DNA from: Candidatus Saccharimonadota bacterium
GTDB lineage: Bacteria; Patescibacteriota; Saccharimonadia; Saccharimonadales; UBA4665
DNA length: 53,072 nucleotides
Direction of reading: 5' to 3'
Assembly: GCA_025928155.1 (NCBI GenBank)
Contig: JAICKC010000010.1
Location: forward strand, 1-53,072
Shown here: in pieces, positions 6,791 through 16,409 of the stretch
How the letters are laid out: each line of letters opens with the position of its first letter
Position numbering within the stretch: position 1 is the stretch's first letter
Translations under genes and position numbers: made by a program
The notes under the pieces: generated by a model
What the model saw: only the letters and a program-made list of their open reading frames with translations
Databases searched by the model: none
What the model was told of the DNA's origin: nothing

Positions 6791-7726
6791 TTATGCGGCC
6801 AGCGCCAACACCGTGCCTCCAAGAATGCATTGTGTGGATATTGCAGCGTGATCGCCGGAGAGTAGTGGGCTAACCTCGTAGTTCGTAAATGCCAGCAGTG
6901 TTTCGTCGTTAGCCCCTCTGCCTAAGATGTGGTCAGAACGGATTGCCACAGGGCCTTTGAAGAGTGTCGGAGCGGATTCTCCTGGGCCAGCCGCATTGAC
7001 AAAGCCCCCCTCGCCGCCAGTCAGAATGCTCATCGTGTTGTCATTAGGCATAGCACAGACGCGGACGCCATCGCTCACTAGCTGGGTCAGTCGGCCGGTG
7101 TCGTAGTACTGGAAACCGGGCCAGAGTTGTGGGAGGTGCCGCGTTACGGTATTCAGCCCGCGGTACAGCCTGGTTCTTCGGCTGTCGCCGACGTATGCGG
7201 TGCTTAGGTCGCCAAGGATAAACTGCCCCTCTGCTAACGTGCTTTGGCTGGCCACCTGATCCCGTTGCTCGTCAAGAGCCCTTCTAAGGGCGCGGTTCGC
7301 CGTAGCGCGTAGTGTATTGCTGGTGCTGTCGTTATGTATCGCGGTAGCAGTACCATATTTAGTTTTGACCTGCGGCAGTGCTCCGAGACCGGCCAGTACG
7401 AGCTTCCCTGCTCCTTCGTAGATTTCTTGTTTCGCCCAAATCGAGGATCTTAGCTTGTCGTCTTTTCGGATGCCGCCAGCAATGGTGCCGACGTAGCCGA
7501 GTTCGCGCATCTGGTCGTGTGACTTCCTAAGATCGCTCAGTGTCGCCGTGCGATTGGCGAGTTCAACGACCGCGAGGATATCGGGTTGGCCAAGGTTTTT
7601 AATAGCGTTCCAAGCCTTATCCTGATAGGCTTGCCACCCTTTTACCGAGTGTTCTGGCTGGCGGGGGCCGGCTAGCAGCGCTGCGTTGTAGCTGCTAAGG
7701 CGTAGGGGCTGTAGCTGCGTGTTCAT
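6791..7726 (-). CDS. putative endonuclease/exonuclease/phosphatase (EEP)-fold protein
   Basis: 311 residues from the ATG at 7726. Ordered motifs resemble the EEP superfamily: PDILAVVELAN (DIL.LQE), FILGDLSTAY (GDFN), IRSDHILGRG (D/SDHI) and LLSGDHAAIS (SDHxP/A). Such enzymes cleave phosphodiesters or phosphomonoesters with a metal, so nuclease or phosphatase activity is plausible. The match is motif-level only and the sequence between motifs is unfamiliar. There is no signal peptide. It is a single gene between infA and an exoprotein gene, where adk and map would often lie. Confidence 0.5.
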   Translation of the reverse strand: MNTQLQPLRLSSYNAALLAGPRQPEHSVKGWQAYQDKAWNAIKNLGQPDILAVVELANRTATLSDLRKSHDQMRELGYVGTIAGGIRKDDKLRSSIWAKQEIYEGAGKLVLAGLGALPQVKTKYGTATAIHNDSTSNTLRATANRALRRALDEQRDQVASQSTLAEGQFILGDLSTAYVGDSRRTRLYRGLNTVTRHLPQLWPGFQYYDTGRLTQLVSDGVRVCAMPNDNTMSILTGGEGGFVNAAGPGESAPTLFKGPVAIRSDHILGRGANDETLLAFTNYEVSPLLSGDHAAISTQCILGGTVLALAA

Positions 7727-7744
7727 GGGGTAAACTCTTAATAT

Positions 7745-7773
7745 ATAGTACCACAAGCGCTATAAGAAGTCAA
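7745..7773 (-). promoter_or_regulatory. promoter of the EEP-like gene
   Basis: TTGACT, a 17-nt spacer and TACTAT on the minus strand. The ATG lies 18 nt after the -10 box with no Shine-Dalgarno match. Confidence 0.65.
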
Positions 7774-7809
7774 TGTATTGTGCTTGGACGTAGGAGGTAT
7801 AAGGCCGTA

Positions 7810-8307
7810 CTATGAAGAGCAAACTTTGAAAGAGCCGGGCACGGAATTTTGGGTAGCTACATCTTTGGGTATGCAGCTTTGTCCAACCCACACCACTGCC
7901 CACGAAGTGCCACTGCCTTTAGCTAGGGCAACGCCTTGGGCGCTTGTGCCATCGGTAGCGAAGCTGCCACTCATTTTAAGCCCTGTTTCAATAAAGCCTG
8001 GGGCTGTTACGGTGCTGCCCGCTATCAATGAGCAGCTGGTGTCCTTGCGGAGGTCGTTACTGCAGTAGCTGAGGATGGTTTGGTTGGCGACCGCAATCTC
8101 GGCATCGGTCGGTGGGTCTACCGGGGTCGTGGCCGTAACAGCGCCAGAAGCGTTCGTTTCCTGCCGTACAGGGGCGCCAATAGGTTGAGAGTAGGCATGA
8201 ATAATCAGCCCAATAAGTACCGCTAACCCGACCGGTACTAGAAAACCGACCAGCGTGGCTGGGTCGAAGCGTTTTGTCTCGGCGAAAGAATTAGCCATAC
8301 GCGTCAT
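7810..8307 (-). CDS. membrane-anchored exoprotein of unknown function
   Basis: 165 residues. One hydrophobic segment (VGFLVPVGLAVLIGLIIHAY, about residues 20-40) is followed by a Thr/Pro-rich linker and an outer domain with four Cys (SYCSND, TSCSLI, QSCIPKD, FKVCSS), consistent with two disulfides. This implies a type II anchored protein outside the membrane. It lies 40 nt downstream of secY and could be cotranscribed. No family recognised. Confidence 0.7.
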   Translation of the reverse strand: MTRMANSFAETKRFDPATLVGFLVPVGLAVLIGLIIHAYSQPIGAPVRQETNASGAVTATTPVDPPTDAEIAVANQTILSYCSNDLRKDTSCSLIAGSTVTAPGFIETGLKMSGSFATDGTSAQGVALAKGSGTSWAVVWVGQSCIPKDVATQNSVPGSFKVCSS

Positions 8308-8347
8308 ACGTTAAGCATAAGCGGCGGCGGGCACCGCGTGCAAGTGG

Positions 8348-9871
8348 TTACTTCTGGGCAGCTTCTTTGTTGGCGGCAACAGGTTTCTTGCGGCCCGGCA
8401 AGAAACGCAGCCGGCGGCCGGTTACGGCTCCGCTTTCGCCGCCTGCGGCACTATCGTAAAAGAAGTCCTCGCTCTCGTACTGGTCGTACGTAACCATGAG
8501 CGCGCGCGACTCAATCGCTCGCAACGTTTCCAGTGAGACTGACACCAGGATAAGTACGCTGGTACCACCGATGGCGATATTGCTGGTGTTCAGGAATACC
8601 TGAGCGATAATCGGCAAGATGGCGAGGAGGCCTAGGGCGAGTGCACCGAAGAGGGTCAGCCGGTTGACGGTGCGGCTCAGGTGTTTTTCTGTTTGCAGAC
8701 CGCTCCGCACCCCCTCTATAAAGCCGCCTTGTTTTTGCAAGTTTTCGGCAATTTCTTTGCTGTTAAAAGTCACACTGGTGTAGAAGAAGGTAAAGATGAA
8801 TACCAACAGGAAGTAGGTAACTGGGTAGATGTACGGATGCCAGCCACCAGCGGCAAATGTGCTGGTTGACGGGTTTTGGAACCAGGTTACCATGTCGGTG
8901 CCGATGTGCTGCAGACGGACACTGTGGTTATTGAGGAGCAACTGTCCCGCAAAGCTTGGTACGCTCAAGAACGCTACAGCGAAGATAATTGGCACTACGC
9001 CGGCAGTGATGAGCTTAACCGGCAAAATAGTGGTGACGCCGCCATATGCTCGGTTTCCTTGCACACGTTTCGCGTAGTTCACGGTAATACGCCGGGCGGC
9101 CTCGTTCAACATCACCACTATCCACGTGACGACCAGCACCGCTACTAAGATAAGGAGCGCGTACCAGAAAGACTTCTCATTAATAGGGAGCTCTTTACCA
9201 AACACGTGCCACTTGTTGGTTTTGTCGTAAATACTACCCGCTAGGCTGCTAATGGTTCCTGGCAGACTGCTCACGATACCCACGGTAATAAGCAGCGAAA
9301 TACCATTGCCCACCGACTGTTCGGTTACCAGCTCGCCAAGCCACATAAGTAGCATGGATCCACCGGTAAGTGCGGCCACCATGAGCGCCCACTGCCAGAT
9401 GGATGTGTTAGCGGTAATGTCACCGATACCCCCCACCTGCTGCGCCTGGGTGCGTACCAGATAAATGGCGCCGACACTTTGAATAAGTGCCAGCGGGAGG
9501 GTGAGGATACGAGTATACTGGTTGATTTTCTTCTGGCCGGATTCACCTTCTTTATGCAAAGCCTCAAGTTGTGGAACGGCCTTGGTAAGTAGCTGCATGA
9601 TGATGCTGGCGTTAATGTACGGCCCAAGGCCAGCCAGCATAATACTGAAGTTCGCCAGCGCACCGCCGGAAAGTATGTTCATGAAGTTCAATAGCTGTGG
9701 CGTGTGGCTATTGAAGAGATTGGTAAGCACCTGTTTGAGTGTTTCGGGCGAGCTTAGCGGTATTGGTACGTGCGCCAAAATCCGATAAATAAGCAATATG
9801 CCAAGTACGGCCAGGATGCGTTTGCGCATGTCTGCCTGTCCGAGGCTGCGGCCAATAATCTTCCAATTCAC
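8348..9871 (-). CDS. secY: preprotein translocase subunit SecY
   Basis: 507 residues, somewhat longer than the typical 430-440, mainly at the C-terminus, with ten predicted membrane helices. GLGPYINASIIMQLL, QYTRILTLPLALIQS and the cytosolic loop FLPGRKK support SecY, the channel of the Sec translocon. The start is GTG at 9871, preceded by AAAAGGG. It has its own promoter and is separated from rplO by an insertion of three genes. No adk or map follows it. Confidence 0.95.
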   Translation of the reverse strand: MNWKIIGRSLGQADMRKRILAVLGILLIYRILAHVPIPLSSPETLKQVLTNLFNSHTPQLLNFMNILSGGALANFSIMLAGLGPYINASIIMQLLTKAVPQLEALHKEGESGQKKINQYTRILTLPLALIQSVGAIYLVRTQAQQVGGIGDITANTSIWQWALMVAALTGGSMLLMWLGELVTEQSVGNGISLLITVGIVSSLPGTISSLAGSIYDKTNKWHVFGKELPINEKSFWYALLILVAVLVVTWIVVMLNEAARRITVNYAKRVQGNRAYGGVTTILPVKLITAGVVPIIFAVAFLSVPSFAGQLLLNNHSVRLQHIGTDMVTWFQNPSTSTFAAGGWHPYIYPVTYFLLVFIFTFFYTSVTFNSKEIAENLQKQGGFIEGVRSGLQTEKHLSRTVNRLTLFGALALGLLAILPIIAQVFLNTSNIAIGGTSVLILVSVSLETLRAIESRALMVTYDQYESEDFFYDSAAGGESGAVTGRRLRFLPGRKKPVAANKEAAQK

Positions 9872-9907
9872 CTTTTGTCCCTTTTCATAACGCTGAAATC
9901 TTATATG

Positions 9908-9936
9908 AGTATACAGTGGCTACTATAGTTCGTAAA
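9908..9936 (-). promoter_or_regulatory. secY promoter
   Basis: TTTACG, a 17-nt spacer and TATACT on the minus strand, about 36 nt upstream of the GTG start. Confidence 0.7.
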
Positions 9937-9966
9937 GTAATGCAGTATCTTTTACAAACGCTGAGA

Positions 9967-10485
9967 TCAGAGTTCTCGTTGCAGATGAGAAACGGTCTCG
10001 TGCGATCCTTCCCCTGTGCGTACTAAGCCTTTCTGAGTCAGCTTTTTGGTGGGCTGGCCCTGCATAAAAACTGCTGCACACTCATCGGCTAGCATGCCTC
10101 GCTCAAATTCTATATGGAATTTATCTTGTTTGAACAATAGCGGCAGGTGATCTCTAAAATACATCGCGCCGCTTTGGTCAAGGTCAATCCCGCACACCAC
10201 TTTCTTAATCCTACCCAATACGCAAGCTCCGAAACACATCGGACACGGCTCGTACGTTGTGTAGATCGTCGCCTCTTTAGGGTGCTTACGCAATATGTCG
10301 TTAGCAGCTTGTAACGCCAACATTTCTGCATGTCTAAATCGATTATTGTCGGAGTACACATGGTTGTGAGCCCGGGCTATGATTTCCCCATTCAGTTCTA
10401 TGACGCAACCGATGGGCCAGTCTCCCTGTTCGAGCGCCAGCTGTGCCTCTTTGATCGCCTCCTGCATGAATTGTTCGTTGATCAT
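9967..10485 (-). CDS. cytidine/deoxycytidylate-family deaminase (guanine deaminase or TadA-like)
   Basis: 172 residues from the ATG at 10485. The zinc-dependent deaminase core is complete: RHAEMLAL (HAE, zinc ligand His and catalytic Glu) and PCPMCFGACV (PCxxC zinc ligands). The overall length and GDWPIGCVIELNGEII fit the nucleoside/tRNA-adenosine deaminase superfamily, closest to the guanine deaminase type in EPCPMCFGA. The exact substrate cannot be told. The start is 7 nt after a TAGAAT box, so it is probably leaderless. Confidence 0.85.
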   Translation of the reverse strand: MINEQFMQEAIKEAQLALEQGDWPIGCVIELNGEIIARAHNHVYSDNNRFRHAEMLALQAANDILRKHPKEATIYTTYEPCPMCFGACVLGRIKKVVCGIDLDQSGAMYFRDHLPLLFKQDKFHIEFERGMLADECAAVFMQGQPTKKLTQKGLVRTGEGSHETVSHLQREL

Positions 10486-10492
10486 GCAAGCC

Positions 10493-10521
10493 ATTCTAGC
10501 CGAGCCGTAGCTGTACACCAA
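10493..10521 (-). promoter_or_regulatory. promoter of the deaminase gene
   Basis: TTGGTG, a 17-nt spacer and TAGAAT, with the ATG 7 nt downstream. Confidence 0.65.
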
Positions 10522-10542
10522 GCGCTTTCAGCTGATTTGTAG

Positions 10543-12354
10543 CTAGGCAGTGGTGCTAGCTTCAGGTATACCGACATAACCGCCACTTTGGTGGGCCCAG
10601 AGTTGGGCATAAATACCCTGTTTTTGTTTGAGTAGCTCGGTGTGTGTGCCAATTTGCACGATGTGCCCTTTGTCCATCACTACAATTCGGTCCATCCGCT
10701 GAATGGTACTCAACCGATGTGCTACAACGATCGCGGTGCGATCTTTCATAAGTTTCCAGAGCGCCTCCTGAATAAGCTTTTCGCTGTGGCTGTCGAGTGC
10801 GCTGGTGGCCTCGTCAAGCACTAAAATAGGCGCGTCGCGCAAGAGTGCCCGGGCGATAGCTACCCGTTGGCGTTGCCCACCACTCAGTTTCACCCCTCTT
10901 TCGCCCACCAACGTGTCGTAGCCCTCTGGCAAATCTTGGGCAAATTCCTGCACGTAGGCGGCCCGCGCCGCGGCCATCACCTGGGTTTCGGAAGCGGTCG
11001 GCTTACCATAGCTAATGTTTTCGTACACGTTGCGGTGAAACAGGAGCGGCTCCTGTGGGACATACGAAATGCACGCACGCAGATCTGCCTGGCGCAAATC
11101 GCGAATGTCTCTGCCGTCGAGGGTTATCTGGCCCGCGCTCACATCCATAAACCGCATGAGCAGTTTGGTGAGCGTGGTCTTACCCGAGCCCGAGTAGCCT
11201 ACTAAGCCGATTTTCTCGCCTGGTTTGATGGATAGGTCGAAGCTGCCGACGGCATATTTATCAGGCGCCTCTGGGTATGCGAACGACACCTCGTGGAGTG
11301 TCAGCTGGTGCTGCGGGCCCTTGGGCAGGCGCTTGGGCTTTGCAGAGTCGTTAACTGTAGTCGGGACTAGCATGGTTTTGACTGGCTCGTACGCCATACC
11401 CATGACCTCCTCGTAGCGCTTGACAATCTCGGCAATGTCGAGGGTGCTGGTGACCAACTTTATGACGTAGAGTTGTACTAAGACGACGACAGTGATTGAT
11501 ATGGTGTGGTGCTCGTATAACCGGGCCGAAAGTATAAGAAGTGTGGCTGTGGCGATGGCGGCGAGTATCATTCGACCATTGTCCGCAGGCAGGCTGGACA
11601 GCCAGGAGCGACGTTGCGCGCGAGCCCACTGCGTCATAGAGGGCTGTAGGTGTGTCTCCTCGTAATGCTCCATAGCAAAGCTCTTTACTGTGGTGCCGTG
11701 CGTGAGAGCATCGCCTATGTCAGCAGCAATCTGGCTGTTCGCACCGCTCAGTACTCGGCGGAATTTAAGCCTCCACGAACTGCTCCAAAGAGTAAAACTT
11801 AAGACACAGACCATGGTTGCTACGGTAACCATTGCCAGCAGGGGTGACTGAAATGCAATCACCCCCACACCTGCCAATACAATGGTTGTCTGTTTGGGAA
11901 TAGACAGTGTCACTAACTCGCCGTAGCCGTTGAAAGCGTCTCGGATACGTATGGCTTGGGCGCCCAGAGAGCCGAAGTAAGCAGTGGTGAAAAACTCATA
12001 GTCTTTGTGCAAGAAGTTGCTGAAGATCTCTTTTTGGACATACTTGCCCCCCACGATAGCATTGTGGCTCACGAAGGCGCCCCCCAGGCTCCAAAGGGCA
12101 CTGTATACCAGTGATAAAATGATCACCCATGCGGCATACACTGTAACTTTATCAAAATGCTGTTGCATAATCGCTTGTATTGCGTAGGCACTAACCAGCG
12201 GGATGAAGATATTGTAGGCTGCAAATGCCGGAATGCGACACAAGTAGCAAATAATAAGCCCCGGCTTGTCCTGAATGTTGCCGAGCCAAAACAAACGGTG
12301 AATTTGCCGAGTAATATGCTTATCTCGGCGGGCAGTCTTCGAATCTGTGGCCAT
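10543..12354 (-). CDS. ABC exporter, fused membrane and ATPase domains
   Basis: 603 residues. The first 320 or so carry about six hydrophobic segments (type I exporter fold). The ATPase domain has Walker A GYSGSGKTT, Q-loop YVPQEPLLF, signature LSGGQRQRVAIARAL and Walker B ILVLDEATSALDS. It resembles MsbA/multidrug-type half transporters that work as dimers. The cargo is unknown. A TATACT box ends 9 nt before the ATG. It is one of three genes placed between secY and rplO. Confidence 0.93.
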   Translation of the reverse strand: MATDSKTARRDKHITRQIHRLFWLGNIQDKPGLIICYLCRIPAFAAYNIFIPLVSAYAIQAIMQQHFDKVTVYAAWVIILSLVYSALWSLGGAFVSHNAIVGGKYVQKEIFSNFLHKDYEFFTTAYFGSLGAQAIRIRDAFNGYGELVTLSIPKQTTIVLAGVGVIAFQSPLLAMVTVATMVCVLSFTLWSSSWRLKFRRVLSGANSQIAADIGDALTHGTTVKSFAMEHYEETHLQPSMTQWARAQRRSWLSSLPADNGRMILAAIATATLLILSARLYEHHTISITVVVLVQLYVIKLVTSTLDIAEIVKRYEEVMGMAYEPVKTMLVPTTVNDSAKPKRLPKGPQHQLTLHEVSFAYPEAPDKYAVGSFDLSIKPGEKIGLVGYSGSGKTTLTKLLMRFMDVSAGQITLDGRDIRDLRQADLRACISYVPQEPLLFHRNVYENISYGKPTASETQVMAAARAAYVQEFAQDLPEGYDTLVGERGVKLSGGQRQRVAIARALLRDAPILVLDEATSALDSHSEKLIQEALWKLMKDRTAIVVAHRLSTIQRMDRIVVMDKGHIVQIGTHTELLKQKQGIYAQLWAHQSGGYVGIPEASTTA

Positions 12355-12462
12355 GATACGGACAGTATAAAGTATTGCGGGTAGGAAAAAAGATCAATTA
12401 TAGTGGACAGCTCCTCGAGAATATCCGGTGATGCTACCGATCCGATTATCTAGACGATACCC

Positions 12463-15400
12463 CTACAGGTCGATATTTTTTGGCACAGGAATTCTAAACT
12501 CCATCAGACTCGTGCCGATATTTGATATACGAGAGTTTTTGTAGAGATTGATGAAAGCTCTAAATTCTGGAGACTTCTGAAGTATATCTCGGACGTATAG
12601 CGATATCTCTTCAGCCTCACCCTTATACTGCTCTTTGGGTCTTAGGATGGTACAGAAGCCTCCGGCCCAGTAGTTCATGTCTCTATCGATGAACGCAACC
12701 TTGCCAAGATGCTTCAAGCTGTTAGAGGTACTAATAAATAGATCGTTCTTTTTAAGTCTACTTTGTTGAGGCAGATCAAAACTCTCACTTAAATATATGG
12801 GCTTTTCGAGTTTGTATCCACCTTCCTGTAAATCAATATGGGTCGAGGTCAGTACTCTCTTACTGGTCTCGAATCTTTCTTGATCCGGCTTTTTGTACGT
12901 TACTCCATTTATAGCGTCAAAGAAATGTTTAAGTTTTACTGTCGGGCGGTCGTGGAACTTCGTATGCTGGATACCGTACCTAACAGAGTTATCAAACACG
13001 TGACGACTAAAATCAAACAGGTCGCACATATCTATGATTTCAACATGGTCACGTATATCTTCGCTCACTGAATCCGGCAGTGAACCCTCGAAGCTGCGAA
13101 GTATATATGAGCTTACCTTGCGCTCATCGCGCGGATCTTTAGTAGAATACAGTTTACTGGCGAGCTCACCATCCTTTGATCTTCTAAGTTTGATTCCTTC
13201 GTTGCCACGCCGTTTACTGAACTCATAACCCAAGAACTCTAGCTCTTTGTTGCCGGATCCTGCGTCTACAATGACTACCTGCTGCTTGTAAGATATGGCA
13301 AAATGCAACAACTTTATCTTTTCTAGTTCAACAATGTGCGAATAGGGCAGATCCTCTTCTATATACTCTCGAAACGCCTCACTTGCGGCTGGAGACATAC
13401 TATCATTACGGTGTGGACTCTTCATGAAGCCCACATACTCATCGAATCCTAAAGCGCCATAAGCATATGTAGCGTATCGTGAGAATGCATTCTCGATTCC
13501 GTTACATGTTACATCTTGATAATCAACAAAGAACCTATCGATAATCCTTTCAATCGCCTCGATATCTTGAGCATGCCGCTTCTCGAGAAACAAAACGATT
13601 GAATAGACGTTCGTCGCCATGAATGTTTTCTCTCCGAGATACACACAGGCTTTAATGAGGAAGTTCTTGAAGAGAAAATCTCGCGTCTTTACATTAAGAG
13701 TCTCCGATGAGGTTAGGAAGCTAACGGGAAGAATTATTCCTGCGACACCGCCGTCGCAAAGTAGCTGCTGAGTGCGTTCCACAAAGCAACACTCGATGTT
13801 ACCACTTTTATCTGAGATGTACGGGTAGAGTGAAAAGGTCTCCTTACCGGCATTTAGAGTATTCTTAAATTCGCTCACAGAGTAAGGGGGGTTAGCTACT
13901 ACGATATCAAATGTACCCTCATCACCCGTGCGAATATCCTCCAGTTTCCTCATACCTCGATAAGTTCTGCTCTTTTCAAAATTGTCTAAGCCGTCACCCA
14001 TAATGATATTTGCGTCACCATCACCATTAAGAAAAGTGTTTATCTTCGTGGTTTTTGCAAGTCGGTAGTCTTTCTCAATTCCGTAGACGTACTCTTTTGT
14101 CCATTTATAGCTATGTCGATGGCTCTCGAACTCATCTTTTGCCGCCTTCGGGCCCTTTATGTAAGCTTCATTATTCGCGATATTCTTGACTCTCTGGTCT
14201 ATCTCATCCATCATTTCCGTCAAGAAGTGCCCGCTACCCGAAGCATAATCAATAATGTAAGGAAGGAAGAACTTCTCCTCCTTATTGTTTTTTCTGTCGA
14301 TGATCTGATCTACGGGCAGCGATTTACATATAAATCGTGCAAGAGGTAGGGGGGTGAAATATTGCCCCACCTCTTGCTTAAAGCCGGTACTGAGCAACAA
14401 CTCAAAGAAGTCCCCTAGAAATTGTTGTTTCTGATTGTATTTAAGTCGGTAGGGCTGCAGAAGCTGAACGACTTCTTTAACGATAGAAGCATTTTCCTCG
14501 AAAGTATTCTTATTGTAGACCTCCTTGAATGCAAACTCGGTATTCTTATACAGGCGTAACTTAATAAACTCATCTCTAATCTTGTCTGTCTTAGGCGCTC
14601 TTTCAAGCAAATTGTTTAGTTGGTCGATGCTGAGGTCTTCGACGTCAATGTTGATATAGTCCTTTGCCCCACGCTTGTATAAGTTGTTTAGTCGGTCAAA
14701 GAATGAAGTGTAGGTGTCTGATCCTTTCCACTGGAATTCCACTTCCTTACCACTACCGTCCTTGAAGTCTTCATCAACAATCTTACATATAAATAAATTG
14801 AAGATTTTGTTAAATGCGTTCGATTTGTCGGAAACGACATTTCTCCTCAAGATTTCAGCAAACTGGTTAAAGATCACGCTCGAACTGTTATGCTCCAAGT
14901 CTTGGAGGTCAGTGTATATAAGTCCCTTGAACTCAGGTTTATAGGGTGGAATATCATCATCAAATAAGCCCTTCGTCTGAAAGGTCTTATCCCAGTGCTC
15001 AAAAACTTCGAAGGTGTCGGTGCAGGCGTCAAAGTCAGAGGAAAGCTGCACGATGTCATTAACGTATTCGACCCTAGCACCGTTGGCGGTGGACGAGTAT
15101 AGGCATAAATATTTGGTTGCCCGCTCCTGAATGTAGTAGCTGAAAAGCTGACCGCCATCCTGGTACATTTTCTGCCTCTCTTTGCTGTACTCTTTCCCCC
15201 AGGTTTTACACTCAATCATCAGAAACGGTGCATTTGCACCGTCACGTACCAATATATCCAATCTCCCTTTGCCCTTATGACCGAGTTTCCAACCCTTTTC
15301 TAGCTCAATCTTATTGGCATCATATCCTTTACGGAGGAGCCTATCGATGCACTCCAGAACGACAAGATTCTCGCGCTTACTTACATTTGATGCCGCCATG

Positions 15401-15606
15401 TGATGTGTCCTGATTTCATTTGGATACAGAATAGTACCCGCACCAGTATCTACGGTAATGGAGATTGGTCCATCATAGTGTTTTCGATAGACTCCGACCT
15501 CACCTTCTAGGGGATGAAAATTGAGCGCAGAAAGCCAGTTCAACAGCTCTTGTGGTGCTATCCGGGCTTTATCTGATAGTCGTACAGTTTCTTGTAGGTC
15601 GGCCAT
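12463..15606 (-). CDS. single-chain restriction-modification enzyme (nuclease + N6-adenine methylase + specificity domain)
   Basis: 1047 residues. The N-terminus has a PD-(D/E)xK-like site, D117 and IECK at 131-134 (HsdR_N style). The central methylase has QYFTP at 415-419, motif I YASGSGHF at 454-461 and NPPY at 572-575, so it methylates adenine N6. The last 200 residues (VTYKKPDQE, LKKNDLFISTSNS, PKEQ) resemble an HsdS target-recognition domain. This is the type IIG or fused type I-like layout in which one protein cuts, methylates and recognises DNA. The gene is visibly AT-richer than its neighbours and has no partner genes, consistent with horizontal transfer. Confidence 0.85.
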   Translation of the reverse strand: MADLQETVRLSDKARIAPQELLNWLSALNFHPLEGEVGVYRKHYDGPISITVDTGAGTILYPNEIRTHHMAASNVSKRENLVVLECIDRLLRKGYDANKIELEKGWKLGHKGKGRLDILVRDGANAPFLMIECKTWGKEYSKERQKMYQDGGQLFSYYIQERATKYLCLYSSTANGARVEYVNDIVQLSSDFDACTDTFEVFEHWDKTFQTKGLFDDDIPPYKPEFKGLIYTDLQDLEHNSSSVIFNQFAEILRRNVVSDKSNAFNKIFNLFICKIVDEDFKDGSGKEVEFQWKGSDTYTSFFDRLNNLYKRGAKDYINIDVEDLSIDQLNNLLERAPKTDKIRDEFIKLRLYKNTEFAFKEVYNKNTFEENASIVKEVVQLLQPYRLKYNQKQQFLGDFFELLLSTGFKQEVGQYFTPLPLARFICKSLPVDQIIDRKNNKEEKFFLPYIIDYASGSGHFLTEMMDEIDQRVKNIANNEAYIKGPKAAKDEFESHRHSYKWTKEYVYGIEKDYRLAKTTKINTFLNGDGDANIIMGDGLDNFEKSRTYRGMRKLEDIRTGDEGTFDIVVANPPYSVSEFKNTLNAGKETFSLYPYISDKSGNIECCFVERTQQLLCDGGVAGIILPVSFLTSSETLNVKTRDFLFKNFLIKACVYLGEKTFMATNVYSIVLFLEKRHAQDIEAIERIIDRFFVDYQDVTCNGIENAFSRYATYAYGALGFDEYVGFMKSPHRNDSMSPAASEAFREYIEEDLPYSHIVELEKIKLLHFAISYKQQVVIVDAGSGNKELEFLGYEFSKRRGNEGIKLRRSKDGELASKLYSTKDPRDERKVSSYILRSFEGSLPDSVSEDIRDHVEIIDMCDLFDFSRHVFDNSVRYGIQHTKFHDRPTVKLKHFFDAINGVTYKKPDQERFETSKRVLTSTHIDLQEGGYKLEKPIYLSESFDLPQQSRLKKNDLFISTSNSLKHLGKVAFIDRDMNYWAGGFCTILRPKEQYKGEAEEISLYVRDILQKSPEFRAFINLYKNSRISNIGTSLMEFRIPVPKNIDL

Positions 15607-15884
15607 ATTTAACAGCCCTCAGCCATGGGGCCTCCAAATACCTACTGATCGAACATCTTCGGGGTTCACATTATCGGGCCGTCTTTAATATTTTATTAGC
15701 TTCAATATACTATAGTAACACCAAATAGGACAGGGCGCCCTGAGTACAGACGAGGAGATCCGCAAAGAGATAAAGAAATTCGAGGAGCCGTTACCCCAAT
15801 CGGGTTGTAGCCCGAATGCATAGAGAGGTTTCAGCGGACTATTGAACGCGCCGAGCGTCTCAGTAAGTAATTCTGTATTAAAGA
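15607..15884. other. intergenic stretch between the RM gene and rplO, no clear gene
   Basis: The minus strand presumably holds the RM gene promoter, and GAGGG lies 9 nt before its ATG. On the plus strand, about 15731-15817 reads as a short open stretch (ALSTDEEIRKEIKKFEEPL) without a start codon, possibly a decayed gene fragment. Nothing else is supported. Confidence 0.4.
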
Positions 15885-15912
15885 TTAAAGAGGCCACGTG
15901 GGGCCTCTTTAA
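15885..15912 (-). terminator. terminator after rplO
   Basis: The palindrome TTAAAGAGGCC / GGCCTCTTTAA with a 6-nt loop, 27 nt past the rplO stop, is an 11-bp stem likely to end the ribosomal operon on the minus strand. The T run is interrupted. Confidence 0.65.
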
Positions 15913-15938
15913 TAACGATTCGAGGTAGAAGAAAGAAG

Positions 15939-16409
15939 CTACTTCTCTTCTTTTTTCTTGGTAGCCGGGCGAGGCTGGCGGGCCACGGCAGTGAAGTCGC
16001 CGCCGGCCTTTTGGATGGCTTCGACAGCGCTCTGGCTGGCAGCCTGTAGGCTAACGCTTACTTTCTTGGTGAGTTCGCCGCGGGTCAAGAGTTTGACGCG
16101 GACGTACGGGCTGCTCACGAGACCTTTTTCGGCTAGAACAGTGTTGTCTACCTTGGCACCGAGGCCATTCAGCTGGTTAGTAAAGACGTTTTCGGCCTTT
16201 ACTTTATAGCTGCGGAAACCGTGGAGCTTCGGCAAACGCTGCATGAGTGGGTTCTGGCCACCCTCGAAACCCGGGCGTTTGCTGAAGCCAGTACGAGCGC
16301 CCTGACCCTTGGTACCGCGGCCGGCGGTCTTACCCTGGCCGGCAGCGATGCCGCGGCCGACGCGCTTGCGTGACTTACTGGCAACGGGCTGTAATTCATG
16401 GTACTTCAT
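15939..16409 (-). CDS. rplO: 50S ribosomal protein L15
   Basis: 156 residues. MKYHELQPVASKSRKRVGRG, GKTAGRGTKGQGAR and GFEGGQNPLMQRLPK are L15 signatures. It overlaps the rpsE stop by one base: rpmD (L30), normally between S5 and L15, is absent. It is the last gene of this ribosomal string. Confidence 0.97.
   Translation of the reverse strand: MKYHELQPVASKSRKRVGRGIAAGQGKTAGRGTKGQGARTGFSKRPGFEGGQNPLMQRLPKLHGFRSYKVKAENVFTNQLNGLGAKVDNTVLAEKGLVSSPYVRVKLLTRGELTKKVSVSLQAASQSAVEAIQKAGGDFTAVARQPRPATKKKEEK

Noticed and set aside
15685-15897. 70-codon minus-strand ORF between the RM gene and rplO
   Set aside because: It spans the rplO terminator, has no Shine-Dalgarno site or promoter, and no recognisable sequence.
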